64,000 bases of DNA, from positions 110,169,192-110,233,191 of the forward strand of contig CM060978.1 in assembly GCA_030765065.1 (NCBI GenBank). The letters run 5' to 3'. How positions within the stretch are numbered: position 1 is the first letter of the stretch; each line of letters begins with the position of its first letter. This document shows positions 47,999-56,840 of this stretch, in pieces. This DNA comes from Deroplatys truncata (taxonomy: Eukaryota > Arthropoda > Insecta > Mantodea > Mantidae). Position numbers and translations under genes: made by a program. Under the pieces are notes generated by a model, which was not told the DNA's origin, did not search any database, and worked only from the letters and a program-made list of their open reading frames with translations.

Positions 47999-48264
47999 TG
48001 TGACTTTTTTTATCGTCACTGTCATTTCACTTTTCCTGTTACGTAGCGGAGTAATGAAATACGCGAGAAGCAGTCTCTTCTTCCTTCAGCTTCACTCGCG
48101 GGGGTGACCAACACAAGACTTCTCTAATCTCTCGCAGTAGCAGCATTCACGATACGTCTCAAATGTCGTCGCAAATTTACTCGGAGATCGCACTGAATAA
48201 CCAGTACTTTATGTCGCATCAAGAACACGCACTATCTCACTAACTCGCGAACACGGTCGCTTAT
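47999..48264 (-). mobile_element. LTR fragment related to the solo LTR
   Basis: Starts TGTGAC after AAATAT like 45939. It shares the blocks cgtcactgt, acgtagc, aacacaagacttc, a cac/ctcgc-rich stretch and the TATA-proximal cgcttata. It stops just past the TATA-equivalent, where SINE-B begins, so the U3 with heat-shock elements is absent. Strongly diverged from the first copy. Confidence 0.55.
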
Positions 48265-48530
48265 AATAAAGTGTTTGACTGCCGCATTCGGGATCTCCCA
48301 GGTTCGATCCCCGGCGACCGCCTTCTCTGATTTTATTCGTGATTTCCCCGGAGTTGGTAGGCGAATGCTGGAATGGTTTCTTCTCTGCCGCCATTTCCCT
48401 TTTATTCCATTTCATTCTCATCTTCTGTGCTTCTAGGTTCCGTGGCGTATGGCGGTGCCGGACAGATGGCGCGGATGCATACTCAATGGAAAAAAGTATT
48501 CCCCATGGTCATCAGAGGACTGCTTGATTG
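48265..48530 (+). mobile_element. SINE-B, left part, interrupted by SINE-A
   Basis: Head with gccgcattcgg, B-box GGTTCGATCCCC (48301-48312), central TTTCCCCGGAGTTGGTAGGC block (48343-48372), and body to 48530. The last 11 bases (48520-48530) are the target duplicated by SINE-A. Confidence 0.82.
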
Positions 48531-48807
48531 TCGTCCTCCATGATGTAGTGGTTACCATGCTAGTTTCTAGTTCCCGAGGTCGCGGGTTCAAACCCGGCGG
48601 AGGGCATAAAAATCCTCAGCTTGGCTTTCTTCGGAAGGGAAGTAAGGCCGGTGGTCCCGTATCGTAGATTTACGGCACGTAAAAGAACTCAAGCCTTATA
48701 AAGAGACCTCTGAGCTAAATTACCGGTCTTCACGCCCAATATAGAATGGGACGCTAAGGACCACAGCAGTTACAGAGCATCCATAAATAAAACTCCATTT
48801 TAATTTG
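48531..48807 (+). mobile_element. SINE-A, full length, nested in SINE-B
   Basis: Begins tcgtcctccatgatgtagtg (tRNA-like head with A-box region), with B-box GGTTCAAACCC at 48585-48595, a body, and an end in aaataaaactccattttaat. It is flanked by the perfect 11-bp duplication CTGCTTGATTG at 48520-48530 and 48808-48818. 277 bp; serves as the reference copy for the family. Confidence 0.93.
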
Positions 48808-49016
48808 CTGCTTGATTGATGAGTCGTTCTTTGCCATTTCTCGGCGGCTCCAGCAGTAGGACGGGTCTGCGAGATTGGAAATGTTAGGGACCTCACGTGC
48901 ATCTGTGGCCTGTCTGCCTACGGTCTATAGCCTCCTGGGTACCTTCACCTCATCCCTTCCTCCTGGGAAGGTCGCAGCGCGCGAGGTGTCCCACTCCGTT
49001 GAATCCCCTCTACCTC
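48808..49016 (+). mobile_element. SINE-B, right part
   Basis: Continues the SINE-B body (ctccagcagtaggacgggtc; gttagggacc; cttcctcctgggaagg; cgcgaggtg) exactly where it was broken. It matches 40560-40740. Confidence 0.82.
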
Positions 49017-49155
49017 TACCCTCTAGCACTTAGTCGTAATATGTGGATGGTATCAAATCCATGCCGCCTGAGGAAAAAGCCAGCTCTCAGTCAATGCGGC
49101 ACTCGGGCTGACATTTTAATCCAAGATCTCACATATGTGAAAAATATTTTGACTA

Positions 49156-49162
49156 TATATCA
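49156..49162 (+). repeat. Candidate 5' target-site duplication of the LINE
   Basis: ATATATC here is repeated at 54019-54025, directly after the A-rich tail. It is short and AT-rich, so a chance match is possible. Confidence 0.5.
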
Positions 49163-49338
49163 GTCGTGCAGTGGCAGGCGTGCCGTGAGGTTGTCTGTCC
49201 GCTGTGTGTTAGTGTAACCGGCCGGCACTGGTGCGAGTTATTTGTTTGCTGTTGTGTACAGTTTTCAGTGTCTCCGAGTACCCGCTTGTTTAATTGGGTA
49301 TACTTTCTTTCTTGTTTTGTAAGTTCTAAACGGTAACC
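49163..49338 (+). promoter_or_regulatory. LINE 5' UTR, probable internal promoter
   Basis: GC-richer than the flank. Stops occur in all frames, with the last stop in the ORF1 frame at 49327-49329 (TAA). An internal promoter is expected for this class; no specific element was identified. Confidence 0.5.
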
Positions 49339-50553
49339 TTGGCGGTTTATAAACGTGTGAATACTCTCAAAATTCAGTTTACGACGACGGCGATTAAACC
49401 CACTGCACTAGAAATCCACCAGTGGCTAGTGAACTTCATGGGGCTTCAAGCTGATCAGGTCGACACGCTCCAGCTTCACACCAGGGAACGAGCTATCTAT
49501 GTGAAATTGTTATCGGCGGTATTGTATGATAATCTTCTCTCGCGGTTTAAAGAGGAACAAAATTTTACATACGCCTCCGGCGACATAACAAAAGTGAATA
49601 TTACACCGGGTGATCAGCAAACAGTAAATGCTCGGGTGTTTAACCTGCCTTCTGAGGTGCCCTTTACGGTACTGTCACAGGAACTAAGTAAATATGGTAC
49701 AGTGTATGATATCCGTAGGGAAAGATGGGGCTCGCAGTATCTTCTTTCGTCTAACAACGGAGTGCATGCTGTAAAAATGGGGCTCAAACGTCATATACCG
49801 GCTAGTTTAGTTATCGATTCGTATTTGATTGCCATCAGTTACATCGGCCAACCACAGGCTTGTCATTTGTGTCATGACACTACCCACTTAAAAGCAGCTT
49901 GTCCTCTACGTGCCACGCGGCTACCTATAACTCCAAGGAATCGACCGGTAACCTTCAGTGAGGCGGCGAGTGTTGCCACCTCTTCTGATGCAGTCGCCCA
50001 GAAGCAGGCTTCCATTATGTCACAAACGTCTGTGGTAGAACCTTTGTCGGTGAACCTTCCAGCGCACTCTTCAGATTCAGGAAGTGGTGGTCCTGCTGGG
50101 GCGGAGACACCGCTGTTGACTGCAGCAACCGAACATGCAATTGTGGACGGATCTATTACGCCCTTTGTTGATCGGAAGTCGGCATTCGAAATGCCCGAGG
50201 TACCCTCTTTTTCGCAAAATTCTCAGGATGGGGACATGGAGATCGTTTGTGATGAAGAAGTAGAGATATCGGCGAGTGAGGTAGTACTTTTAAGGCAAAA
50301 ACCTTCTGCTTCTTTGTCTAGTCGAGATCCTCGGATACGGAGCCAGCATAGGCGGATGGATGTAGAAAGTGCCATGACACGACAGCACTCCCAAGATATG
50401 CAACCGTTGCCCGGTAACTCTCCGGCTCGTTCCACAACGAAAGAGGCGGACTCAGGCAAGCGGCCGGCAGTAGATGACAGCGATGATTTTGAGGATCACC
50501 AACGTTCCCCTAAACTTACAAAGGATGACCCGCACCCGGATAGTGATGATTGA
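49339..50553 (+). CDS. LINE ORF1 protein, nucleic-acid-binding, with CCHC zinc knuckle
   Basis: About 404 residues if read from 49339. The predicted role is the RNA-binding ORF1p that packages the transcript and escorts it for target-primed reverse transcription. Residues 90-170 form an RRM-like or trans-fold region (NARVFNLPSEVPFTVLSQEL...RRERWGS). A single knuckle C175-C178-H183-C188 (C-x2-C-x4-H-x4-C) follows SYIGQPQ. The C-terminal 200 residues are Ser/Pro/acidic-rich and probably disordered, ending in DDPHPDSDD. The frame opens after TAA at 49327, and the codon in the expected place is TTG, in the strong context ACC TTG G. The first ATG is residue 34 (49438). So the ancestral ATG may have mutated, or a non-AUG start may be used. 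ORF2 lies 75 bp downstream in the same frame. Confidence 0.82.
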   Translation: MAVYKRVNTLKIQFTTTAIKPTALEIHQWLVNFMGLQADQVDTLQLHTRERAIYVKLLSAVLYDNLLSRFKEEQNFTYASGDITKVNITPGDQQTVNARVFNLPSEVPFTVLSQELSKYGTVYDIRRERWGSQYLLSSNNGVHAVKMGLKRHIPASLVIDSYLIAISYIGQPQACHLCHDTTHLKAACPLRATRLPITPRNRPVTFSEAASVATSSDAVAQKQASIMSQTSVVEPLSVNLPAHSSDSGSGGPAGAETPLLTAATEHAIVDGSITPFVDRKSAFEMPEVPSFSQNSQDGDMEIVCDEEVEISASEVVLLRQKPSASLSSRDPRIRSQHRRMDVESAMTRQHSQDMQPLPGNSPARSTTKEADSGKRPAVDDSDDFEDHQRSPKLTKDDPHPDSDD

Positions 50554-50628
50554 GATTGTGTTGTTTCTGCAGTGCTCACTGGTTGTTCTCCGCTTGCAAC
50601 TATTGAATATACGATCCTTGCCCTTTAA

Positions 50629-53600
50629 ATGCCGGTAGGTCTTCAAATATGGGCTTCGCTCAACGTTAACGGCCTGCGACAGGTTATTAAACAACAACTT
50701 TTAAGGGACTTTTTGATCAGTAATGACATAGACATTTGTTTTTTACAGGAGGTGAATCTTTGTAATCTGGATTTTTTGTATGGCTTCGATTACGAGACCA
50801 ATCTTGGCCCCGAGGGTTCCGGTACGGCGATTGTTTACAGACAAGGCTTACGCTTACACAGTTTTGGATACCATCCTTCCGGTAGGGTTCTTTCGGCAGT
50901 GTATGATGACGTGACTTTCGTGAATATCTACGCACCTGCTGGTAGTAATAAACGCAAACAACGAGAGGAGTTTTTTCGGCAAGACCTCCTGACCCATATC
51001 CCATCGGGTGCTACCTTTGTGCTTGTCGGTGACTTTAATTGTACGTTGGCGGCCAAAGATCAACGTGGAGCCTTTAATGGATGTGTTACTTTGCAGCAGC
51101 TGGTGGAGCAAATGCGGTTAAAGGATACCTGGGAGCATACGCATGGTTCCGCAGTACAATTTACGTTCGTGAGAGGCCTATCAGCATCGCGACTGGACCG
51201 CATGTATGTGCCGGCTGAACTCTTATCACGTCTTCATCGTACAGAGATAGTGCCTGTCGCATTCAGTGATCATAATGCACTCCTACATGCCTTTGAAGGT
51301 AGGGCAGCGATCTACAGTAGAGGTAGAGGTTATTGGAAATTAAACTGCTCGTTGCTTATGGATGAGGACGTGCTAAGGGATTTCCAGGATCTTTGGTCGC
51401 GGTTGCGGGTATCCTTTCTGCTAGCACAGAATAAAGCCTTCTGGTGGGTGTGTAAAGCCAAGCCTGCGCTTCGTTATTTCTTTCGGGCTGCAGCCTGTCG
51501 TCGAGCTCTGGCTAGGAGGGAAACCATGAACTATTACCTGCAAGTCCTTCAGGAACTACACATACGCCAACAGCAAGGTGATGATGTTCAGTCTCTTATG
51601 AGAGGCATCAAAGAACACATTAAGGCCCGAAAATCTAACGAGTTACAGGGGTGTTTGTCCAAAGTACACTCGGCGGAAGTGGTGTTTGGGGAAAAGGCGA
51701 GTTTTTACCATCTGGCGAAGGAACGTAAACATGGTCGCCGGAAGCTCGTCACTCATTTGGAGGTTGATGGACAGAAAATTTCCACTACAGCCGGAATTCT
51801 TCGTGAAGTGCACTCCTTTTACGTCCAACGCTTCTCCGTCCCAGCGGAATGCTCCAGTGCTGTGGACGAGTATATGTCTGGGGTTGCTCCGGTTGTCCCG
51901 GAGGAGCTGCGGCATGATACGACGCCTGTTTCAGCAGCAGAGTTCATGGAAGTGATCCAGTCGTCAAAGTTGCATGCGTCTCCAGGACCTGATGGTCTAC
52001 CATATGAATTTTACAAGCACTGTTGGCGCTATATTCGGGAAGAATTACTTCAGGTTTTCCAGGTAATGTGGACCTCAGAGCGATTGCCGCCTACTTTTGC
52101 AGATGGGATAGTGGTCCAGCTTCCGAAGTGTGCGCAGCCGAAGACTCCACAGGATTATCGGCCGATCACGTTATTGAACTGTGACTACAAGTTGTTTGTT
52201 AAAATCATTAGTGGTCGTATGCAGAAGATTCTACCCTATATACTTAGCGAGATGCAGGCTGCCGTACATAAGGGGACGGCCATTCATCATACGCTGGCGG
52301 CATTGAGAGGTGGTATATTGCACTGTGCACAGGAACACCAGTCCGCTGCAGTCATTAATTTAGATCTTGAGAAGGCCTTTGACAACGGCGTTCACGGGGC
52401 AATATGGAAACGTTTGGTTGCCTTGAAAGTGCCCGATAAGCTCCGTAATCTTATCCGAGCCCTATATGATGTTGCTTCGTCTAAGATTCTCTGCAATGGG
52501 TATCTCACAGCTGCTATACCGGTTAAACGTTCCGTCCGACAAGGTTGTCCCATGTCTATGATACTATTTGCCTTGTATGTTGATCCTTTACTTCGACGTC
52601 TTCAATCTACTCTTACCGGAATCGATGTGTATGGTCAGAGACTGGTGGTACGAGCCTACGCTGACGATATTACTGTAATGGTTACCACACCCCGCGATAT
52701 TATACGCCTAAAAGATTGTTTACAGCAATATGAGGAGAATACCGGAATGACATTTAATATGAGGAAGTCCGAGATATTGCCCATTGGGTTACAACCTCCG
52801 GATACATCAGTTTTGGGCATACCTGTTGTGCAGCGTACGAAGGTTCTGGGGATCTACTTTAGTGCTGACGCAGAGGATATGCGGGAATACAACTGGACGT
52901 CTCGTATTAATATCTTACGTGGTGTGATGTATCAGCAGAAAGCCAGGATGCTGAATTTGGTACAACGTATATGGTTTTGTAATAGCTTTGCGCTCAGCAG
53001 AATTTGGTTCCTTGCATCTGTTCTTCCGCCCTCAAAACGCCATTGCCAGAGAATAGAACAGATATTAGGTTATTTTATCTGGACAGGAAAGCTTTATCGC
53101 ATTGCGCGTACGCAACTCCGTCTCCCTAAAGGTGAAGGTGGCTGGGGATTATTAGAGGTGGTTCGTCAGTCTCAGGCCTTGATGATTCGAACGCTCTTGC
53201 TTGCCATGAATAACCAGGGTGACCCCGTGGATATTGCGCTACAACGACAATACTCATCCTTTTTTAATCGGGGCGAGCGTGACAAGGTTCCCCAAATGTT
53301 ACGTGAAGTTTATCAGGTCTTGGAGAAGTTACCACCGGAGAAAGTGGGGAATGGTGACTTTAGTACGGTGAAGAAGATTTACACCTTTCTTGTTCAAGCT
53401 ACTCCTATTATCCCTCATGTCCAGCTGAAATACCCACAACTGCCCTGGAGACGCATTTGGAGATGTTTTAGCCTGCCACAGATTAACTTCGATTGGATGG
53501 CAGTAACGTATGCGGTGGTAAACGAAATCCTTCCAACGGCGGACAAACTCTATCGCCACCGGATGGCAATTTCCCACAACTGCCCACTTTGTAATGCCGC

Positions 53601-53934
53601 AGATTCCCTTCCTCATCGACTGATGGAATGTTCCGGTAAAACGCTGGTCTGGACTTGGGTTTTAGGATATTGTCGTACTTGGGTACCTACCGGATGGATT
53701 CCTCAACCCTTTGATATTTTGCATTTGAACCTTCCTAAAGTAAGCCCCCCATTGTATAATTCCCTACTCTGGCTGATTATGGGCACCTTTACTTGGCTAC
53801 AAACGTTGGACGATCCAGCTGATTGTGTACTGCCTCATCTACGACAATTTTTACGTGCTGAGAGATGGCAGATGATTCGGCAACACAGAACAGGGCCATT
53901 CCAGCCTTGGATATTCAGATTTAAGCTCCACTAG
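50629..53934 (+). CDS. LINE ORF2: AP-type endonuclease and reverse transcriptase
   Basis: 1101 residues from ATG, uninterrupted. The endonuclease (about 1-220) nicks target DNA and has all expected motifs: SLNVNGL with N12, LQE with E41, NIYAP, GDFN with D135/N137, SRLDR at 187-191, SDH at 213-215. The reverse transcriptase (about 430-740) has SPGPDG at 451, DYRPITLLN at 509, LDLEKAFD with catalytic D579 region, RQGCP at 637 and YADD at 677-680. The C-terminal zinc motif is C985-C988-H996-C1001 (C-x2-C-x7-H-x4-C). Nothing catalytic is missing, so the protein may be active. The ATG follows TAA directly (TTTAAATG), and the frame is the same as ORF1, so reinitiation is a plausible way to translate it. 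The motif wording (SPGPDG, ITLLNCDYK, RQGCPMSM) resembles Tx1/L1-group elements; this assignment is unproven. Confidence 0.93.
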   Translation: MPVGLQIWASLNVNGLRQVIKQQLLRDFLISNDIDICFLQEVNLCNLDFLYGFDYETNLGPEGSGTAIVYRQGLRLHSFGYHPSGRVLSAVYDDVTFVNIYAPAGSNKRKQREEFFRQDLLTHIPSGATFVLVGDFNCTLAAKDQRGAFNGCVTLQQLVEQMRLKDTWEHTHGSAVQFTFVRGLSASRLDRMYVPAELLSRLHRTEIVPVAFSDHNALLHAFEGRAAIYSRGRGYWKLNCSLLMDEDVLRDFQDLWSRLRVSFLLAQNKAFWWVCKAKPALRYFFRAAACRRALARRETMNYYLQVLQELHIRQQQGDDVQSLMRGIKEHIKARKSNELQGCLSKVHSAEVVFGEKASFYHLAKERKHGRRKLVTHLEVDGQKISTTAGILREVHSFYVQRFSVPAECSSAVDEYMSGVAPVVPEELRHDTTPVSAAEFMEVIQSSKLHASPGPDGLPYEFYKHCWRYIREELLQVFQVMWTSERLPPTFADGIVVQLPKCAQPKTPQDYRPITLLNCDYKLFVKIISGRMQKILPYILSEMQAAVHKGTAIHHTLAALRGGILHCAQEHQSAAVINLDLEKAFDNGVHGAIWKRLVALKVPDKLRNLIRALYDVASSKILCNGYLTAAIPVKRSVRQGCPMSMILFALYVDPLLRRLQSTLTGIDVYGQRLVVRAYADDITVMVTTPRDIIRLKDCLQQYEENTGMTFNMRKSEILPIGLQPPDTSVLGIPVVQRTKVLGIYFSADAEDMREYNWTSRINILRGVMYQQKARMLNLVQRIWFCNSFALSRIWFLASVLPPSKRHCQRIEQILGYFIWTGKLYRIARTQLRLPKGEGGWGLLEVVRQSQALMIRTLLLAMNNQGDPVDIALQRQYSSFFNRGERDKVPQMLREVYQVLEKLPPEKVGNGDFSTVKKIYTFLVQATPIIPHVQLKYPQLPWRRIWRCFSLPQINFDWMAVTYAVVNEILPTADKLYRHRMAISHNCPLCNAADSLPHRLMECSGKTLVWTWVLGYCRTWVPTGWIPQPFDILHLNLPKVSPPLYNSLLWLIMGTFTWLQTLDDPADCVLPHLRQFLRAERWQMIRQHRTGPFQPWIFRFKLH

Positions 53935-54018
53935 CAAAGTAATACCCTTTTCCCTTTTTGTTAGGATCCTGTTCTTCCTTGCTTAAATAATTGTAAAATA
54001 AAAAAAAATAAAAAAAAA
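53935..54018 (+). other. LINE 3' UTR and A-rich tail
   Basis: About 60 bp of UTR followed by AAATAAAA-type A-rich sequence (53996-54018). This is typical of a poly(A)-primed insertion. Confidence 0.75.
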
Positions 54019-54025
54019 ATATATC

Positions 54026-55047
54026 CGCTATGGATTCCGTATTACAAAAGTCAATCGATTATAGTTTTCTACTGAAAGGCAGGTTTATCATTGCAAACCC
54101 AACCCAATAGCATTCTCTTCCCTTTTACGCTTTCTTCTTAGATTATTTTTCTTTATATTATCTATAATTTGGTATTTCTTCTGTCCCGAATCATTTTCCC
54201 ATTCACATTCCTTCCAGCAGTAGTCTTTTCTCGTCCAGTTTACCAGCCAATTTCTTGCGCTTTTCCCGTTCAGCTTCAGCTTTGTTCCTTCTTACTCCAA
54301 AATTTTAAAATAACTTTATTATTTGGAAGGTTGAAACAAATGAGAAAGAATAACTGCCATTGCTGGAACTCTTACCACAGACACTTAGCTTTCCTTACGG
54401 ACCCATTGCCGCTGTGCTACCATGACGAGATCCCTTAGGGCGCACAATTTTATCACATCTGATGTATTTATTCCGAGTTGTCTTATAGTGTTTCTAGTTA
54501 AACACACTGTGGGTGAAAATATGTATGTAAACTGTTATCACGCTGGCTATTCGAGTTTGCCGTGCACAATATACACGTGAACAACAACGAAAAAAAAAGA
54601 TCATTCATTCAACATTAAAGTGTACATGCAAAACAGTAACAAAATATTTGCGTGATTCCTTAAACATTTATCCTATAGAAATGACGTAAATAATAAGATA
54701 TGCCAGAAATAAAATCCATTCAAAGTTTTACTACTTTTCTCGAAACTCAATAATAAGCAAGGGATTTTGATATTTTGGCTTCGTGCCCTATTGTAACTTT
54801 CCAGTAAGGAAGTAAAGGAGGCCTTATGGTCCACCACTAACTGCGACCTAACTAGTGTTATATATACCATGTTTCGTAGCAACCGGCTCAGTCATTCTCG
54901 AGTTACTGGGTGGCACATGCATATACACAGGGGGTAAAATAAATATACACACAAAATAAAACAAATTAAAAAGTTGATTATGTATGTTAACATCAGTTAC
55001 TTATCCCAACAAAAATTTCCTACAATTTTGTTTACCCTCCAATTATA
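54026..55047. other. Unassigned stretch
   Basis: AT-rich, no recognised gene, repeat or RNA. Confidence 0.5.
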
Positions 55048-55134
55048 TGTGGTAGTAGAGCCCGCAGATCCGCTCACGTTATTGCGTTAACTATTTCTTT
55101 CTCTTTGACTCTCTCTCTCCCCCTGTGCAACGTA
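55048..55134 (+). repeat. Repeat T, left part, interrupted by a SINE
   Basis: GCCCGCAGATCCGCTCACG at about 55059 and a TC-rich stretch, as in 27190-27545. It ends with CTGTGCAACGTA (55123-55134), which the SINE has duplicated. Confidence 0.6.
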
Positions 55135-55674
55135 AAGTTAAAGGTATGTATCATGGAAGGGGTCCCGGTACCGTGGCAGAGCACCGCAAGTAGTGACCCC
55201 TCGGAGGGAGTGATGAGGGGAGAGACCCGAAGGGCGACCACATCCGGATGCCGACGGGCGCAACCACGGACGGAATCCCTAACGTTTCCAGATAGAACGC
55301 ATCCGACGCCGCCTGGTTCCTGCCCACAAGCCACCAACCTCCAGGGTCCCAGGGGCGGAGCCCACTCGGAGGAGAGACCTAATTGAGCGGTACCGCAGCA
55401 ACGCCAGAGAAGAAACTTTTACAGAGCGCAAGTCACTGCCCAGCCGCAACCCGCCTGGTCCTACAACCTGAAACAGGTGACAAGGAAGTTGATAGGTACA
55501 GGGAATGAGAGGGAGGACATCGTGGTAAAAGATGAACCACACCAGCATTTACCTGTCGATCCGGGGAAACCGCGAAAAATCCATAGGCCACAGTGGGCGA
55601 TCGCCGAGAATCGATCCCGGGACCTTGAGAACGCGGGCCATAGACGTTGCCTTCTGAGCCACCCCGCTCGGTCT
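55135..55674 (-). mobile_element. tRNA-derived SINE, 540 bp, full length
   Basis: Minus strand: head GACCGAGCGGGGTGGCTCAG at 55674, containing an excellent A-box TGGCTCAGAAGG and a B-box GGATCGATTCTC (about 55608-55619). A central TTTCCCCGGATCGACAGGTA block (55541-55570) follows, with a long GC-rich body and a 3' end at 55135. The perfect 12-bp duplication CTGTGCAACGTA at 55123-55134 and 55675-55686 fixes the ends. Open frames over it (about 90-120 codons) are incidental. Confidence 0.9.
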
Positions 55675-55686
55675 CTGTGCAACGTA

Positions 55687-55778
55687 CATTTCATGTTATG
55701 ATTGGAAAAGCGATATAAAACTGGTTTTCCTGGAGTGCAGAAATTAAAACAAGTAGAGCGTTTGACAGCAAACAAACT
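55687..55778 (+). repeat. Repeat T, right part
   Basis: Continues after the SINE with CATTTCATGTTATGATTGGA, ...AAAACTGGTTTTCC, matching 27440-27520. It is followed directly by the mariner end. Confidence 0.55.
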
Positions 55779-56840
55779 TACGAGGGCTGTCCCAGAAGTG
55801 CCCGACCTAACAAAGAAAACACACAAATTTTGGGAAAAAGCGTATTTATTTCTTTACATAGTCTTTTTTCAGCTCGATACACTTTTTCCAGCGATGCCCA
55901 ATTGCTTCGATACCCTATTTACAGTGAGAACAGTCGAGTTCCGCAAAATAGGCATCAACTGCAAACTCCACCTCTTCATTGTTGGCAAATCTTTTACCAC
56001 CAAGCCATTTCTTCAACTTTGGAAACAAAAAATAACCAGAGGGGCCTAACTCTAGCGAATAGGGTGCATGAGGAAGCAATTCGAACTTTAACTCATTGAT
56101 TTTGTCCATCGCGATAATGGATGTGTGAACTGGTGCATTGTCTTGACGAAACAGAAGTTTCTTTTTCGCTAAATACGGCCGTTTTTGCTTGATTTCATCA
56201 TTCAAACGCTCCAATAAGTTTGCATAATACTCGCCATTGATTGCTTTTCCTTTTGGAAGATAATAACCAATGAAATTTATCCAACGCACATCCCCCCCAA
56301 AAAAAACTGACGCCATGACCTTGCCTGCAAATGAAATTGTCTTCGCCTTCTTTGAAGCCGATTCTCCCCTTTCAATCCACTGCTTTGACTGTTCCTTCGT
56401 CTCAGGCGCGAAGTGATGGAGCCATGTTTCATCCATGGTTATGAATCGACACAAAAACTCGGCTTTATTGCAGCGAAACATCGCCAAACACTCGACTGAA
56501 ACATCCTCACGACGCTGCTTTTGTTCCTTGTGAGTAAACGCGGCACCCATCTTACGCACAGCTTTCTTGTTTCTAAATTTTCAGTTAGTGTGCGATGTAC
56601 AGCACTTTTTGAAATGAGTACAATGTCCGCTAGCTCGCGCACTTTCAGTCGACGGTTATCCAATACCATTTTGTGGATTTTTCACACTTTCTGTCGTGGT
56701 TACCTCATTTGGTCGACCACTGCTGTGTTCGTCTTGCCAACTCGTTAGGCCTCGCTCAAACTCTGCCACCCCATATTTTACTGTTGTAAATGAAGGAGCA
56801 GACTTCCCCACAGTAGAATCTAGCTCAACTTTAATAGGTA
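55779..56840 (-). mobile_element. mariner element, 5'-truncated
   Basis: The 3' inverted repeat (TACGAGGGCTGTCCCAGAAG from 55779) lies right after repeat T. No matching inverted end exists beyond 56840, where transposase similarity stops at about codon 20-25 of a typical mariner. About 1.06 kb remain. Confidence 0.8.
55846..56840 (-). pseudogene. mariner transposase pseudogene (DD34D family)
   Basis: The minus-strand translation in three segments covers most of a mariner transposase. 56656-56840 is the helix-turn-helix N-terminal part (IKVELDSTVGKSAPSFTTVK, SGRPNEVTT). 56540-56670 is the second HTH (RRLKVRELADIVLISKSAVH). 55915-56559 is the catalytic domain: first Asp in TMDETW, second in RQDNAPVH, and the third position, 34 residues later, is Gly in PSGYFLF instead of Asp. 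Further breaks are frameshifts near 56535 and 56670, a stop at 55915, and the missing start. Two frameshifts nearly cancel, since the first and last segments share a frame. The family cuts and pastes into TA; this copy cannot be active. Confidence 0.9.

Larger units (their letters stand above)
49163..54018 (+). mobile_element. Non-LTR retrotransposon, near full length (about 4.86 kb)
   Basis: Structure: 5' UTR of about 175 bp, ORF1 (49339-50553), 75-bp spacer, ORF2 (50629-53934), and a short 3' UTR ending in an A-rich tail (53996-54018). The candidate duplication ATATATC flanks it. Base composition (about 48-50% GC) and open frames contrast with the decayed AT-rich surroundings, so it is recent. 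ORF1 with one CCHC knuckle and ORF2 with apurinic-type endonuclease, reverse transcriptase and C-terminal CCHC fit the L1/Tx1-like group, but the clade call is tentative. Confidence 0.88.

Noticed and set aside
50223-51915. Minus-strand and alternative-frame open frames within the LINE
   Set aside because: Shadows of ORF1 and ORF2.
55105-55826. Overlapping open frames of 89-121 codons
   Set aside because: They fall inside the 540-bp SINE and its flanks; no protein domain.
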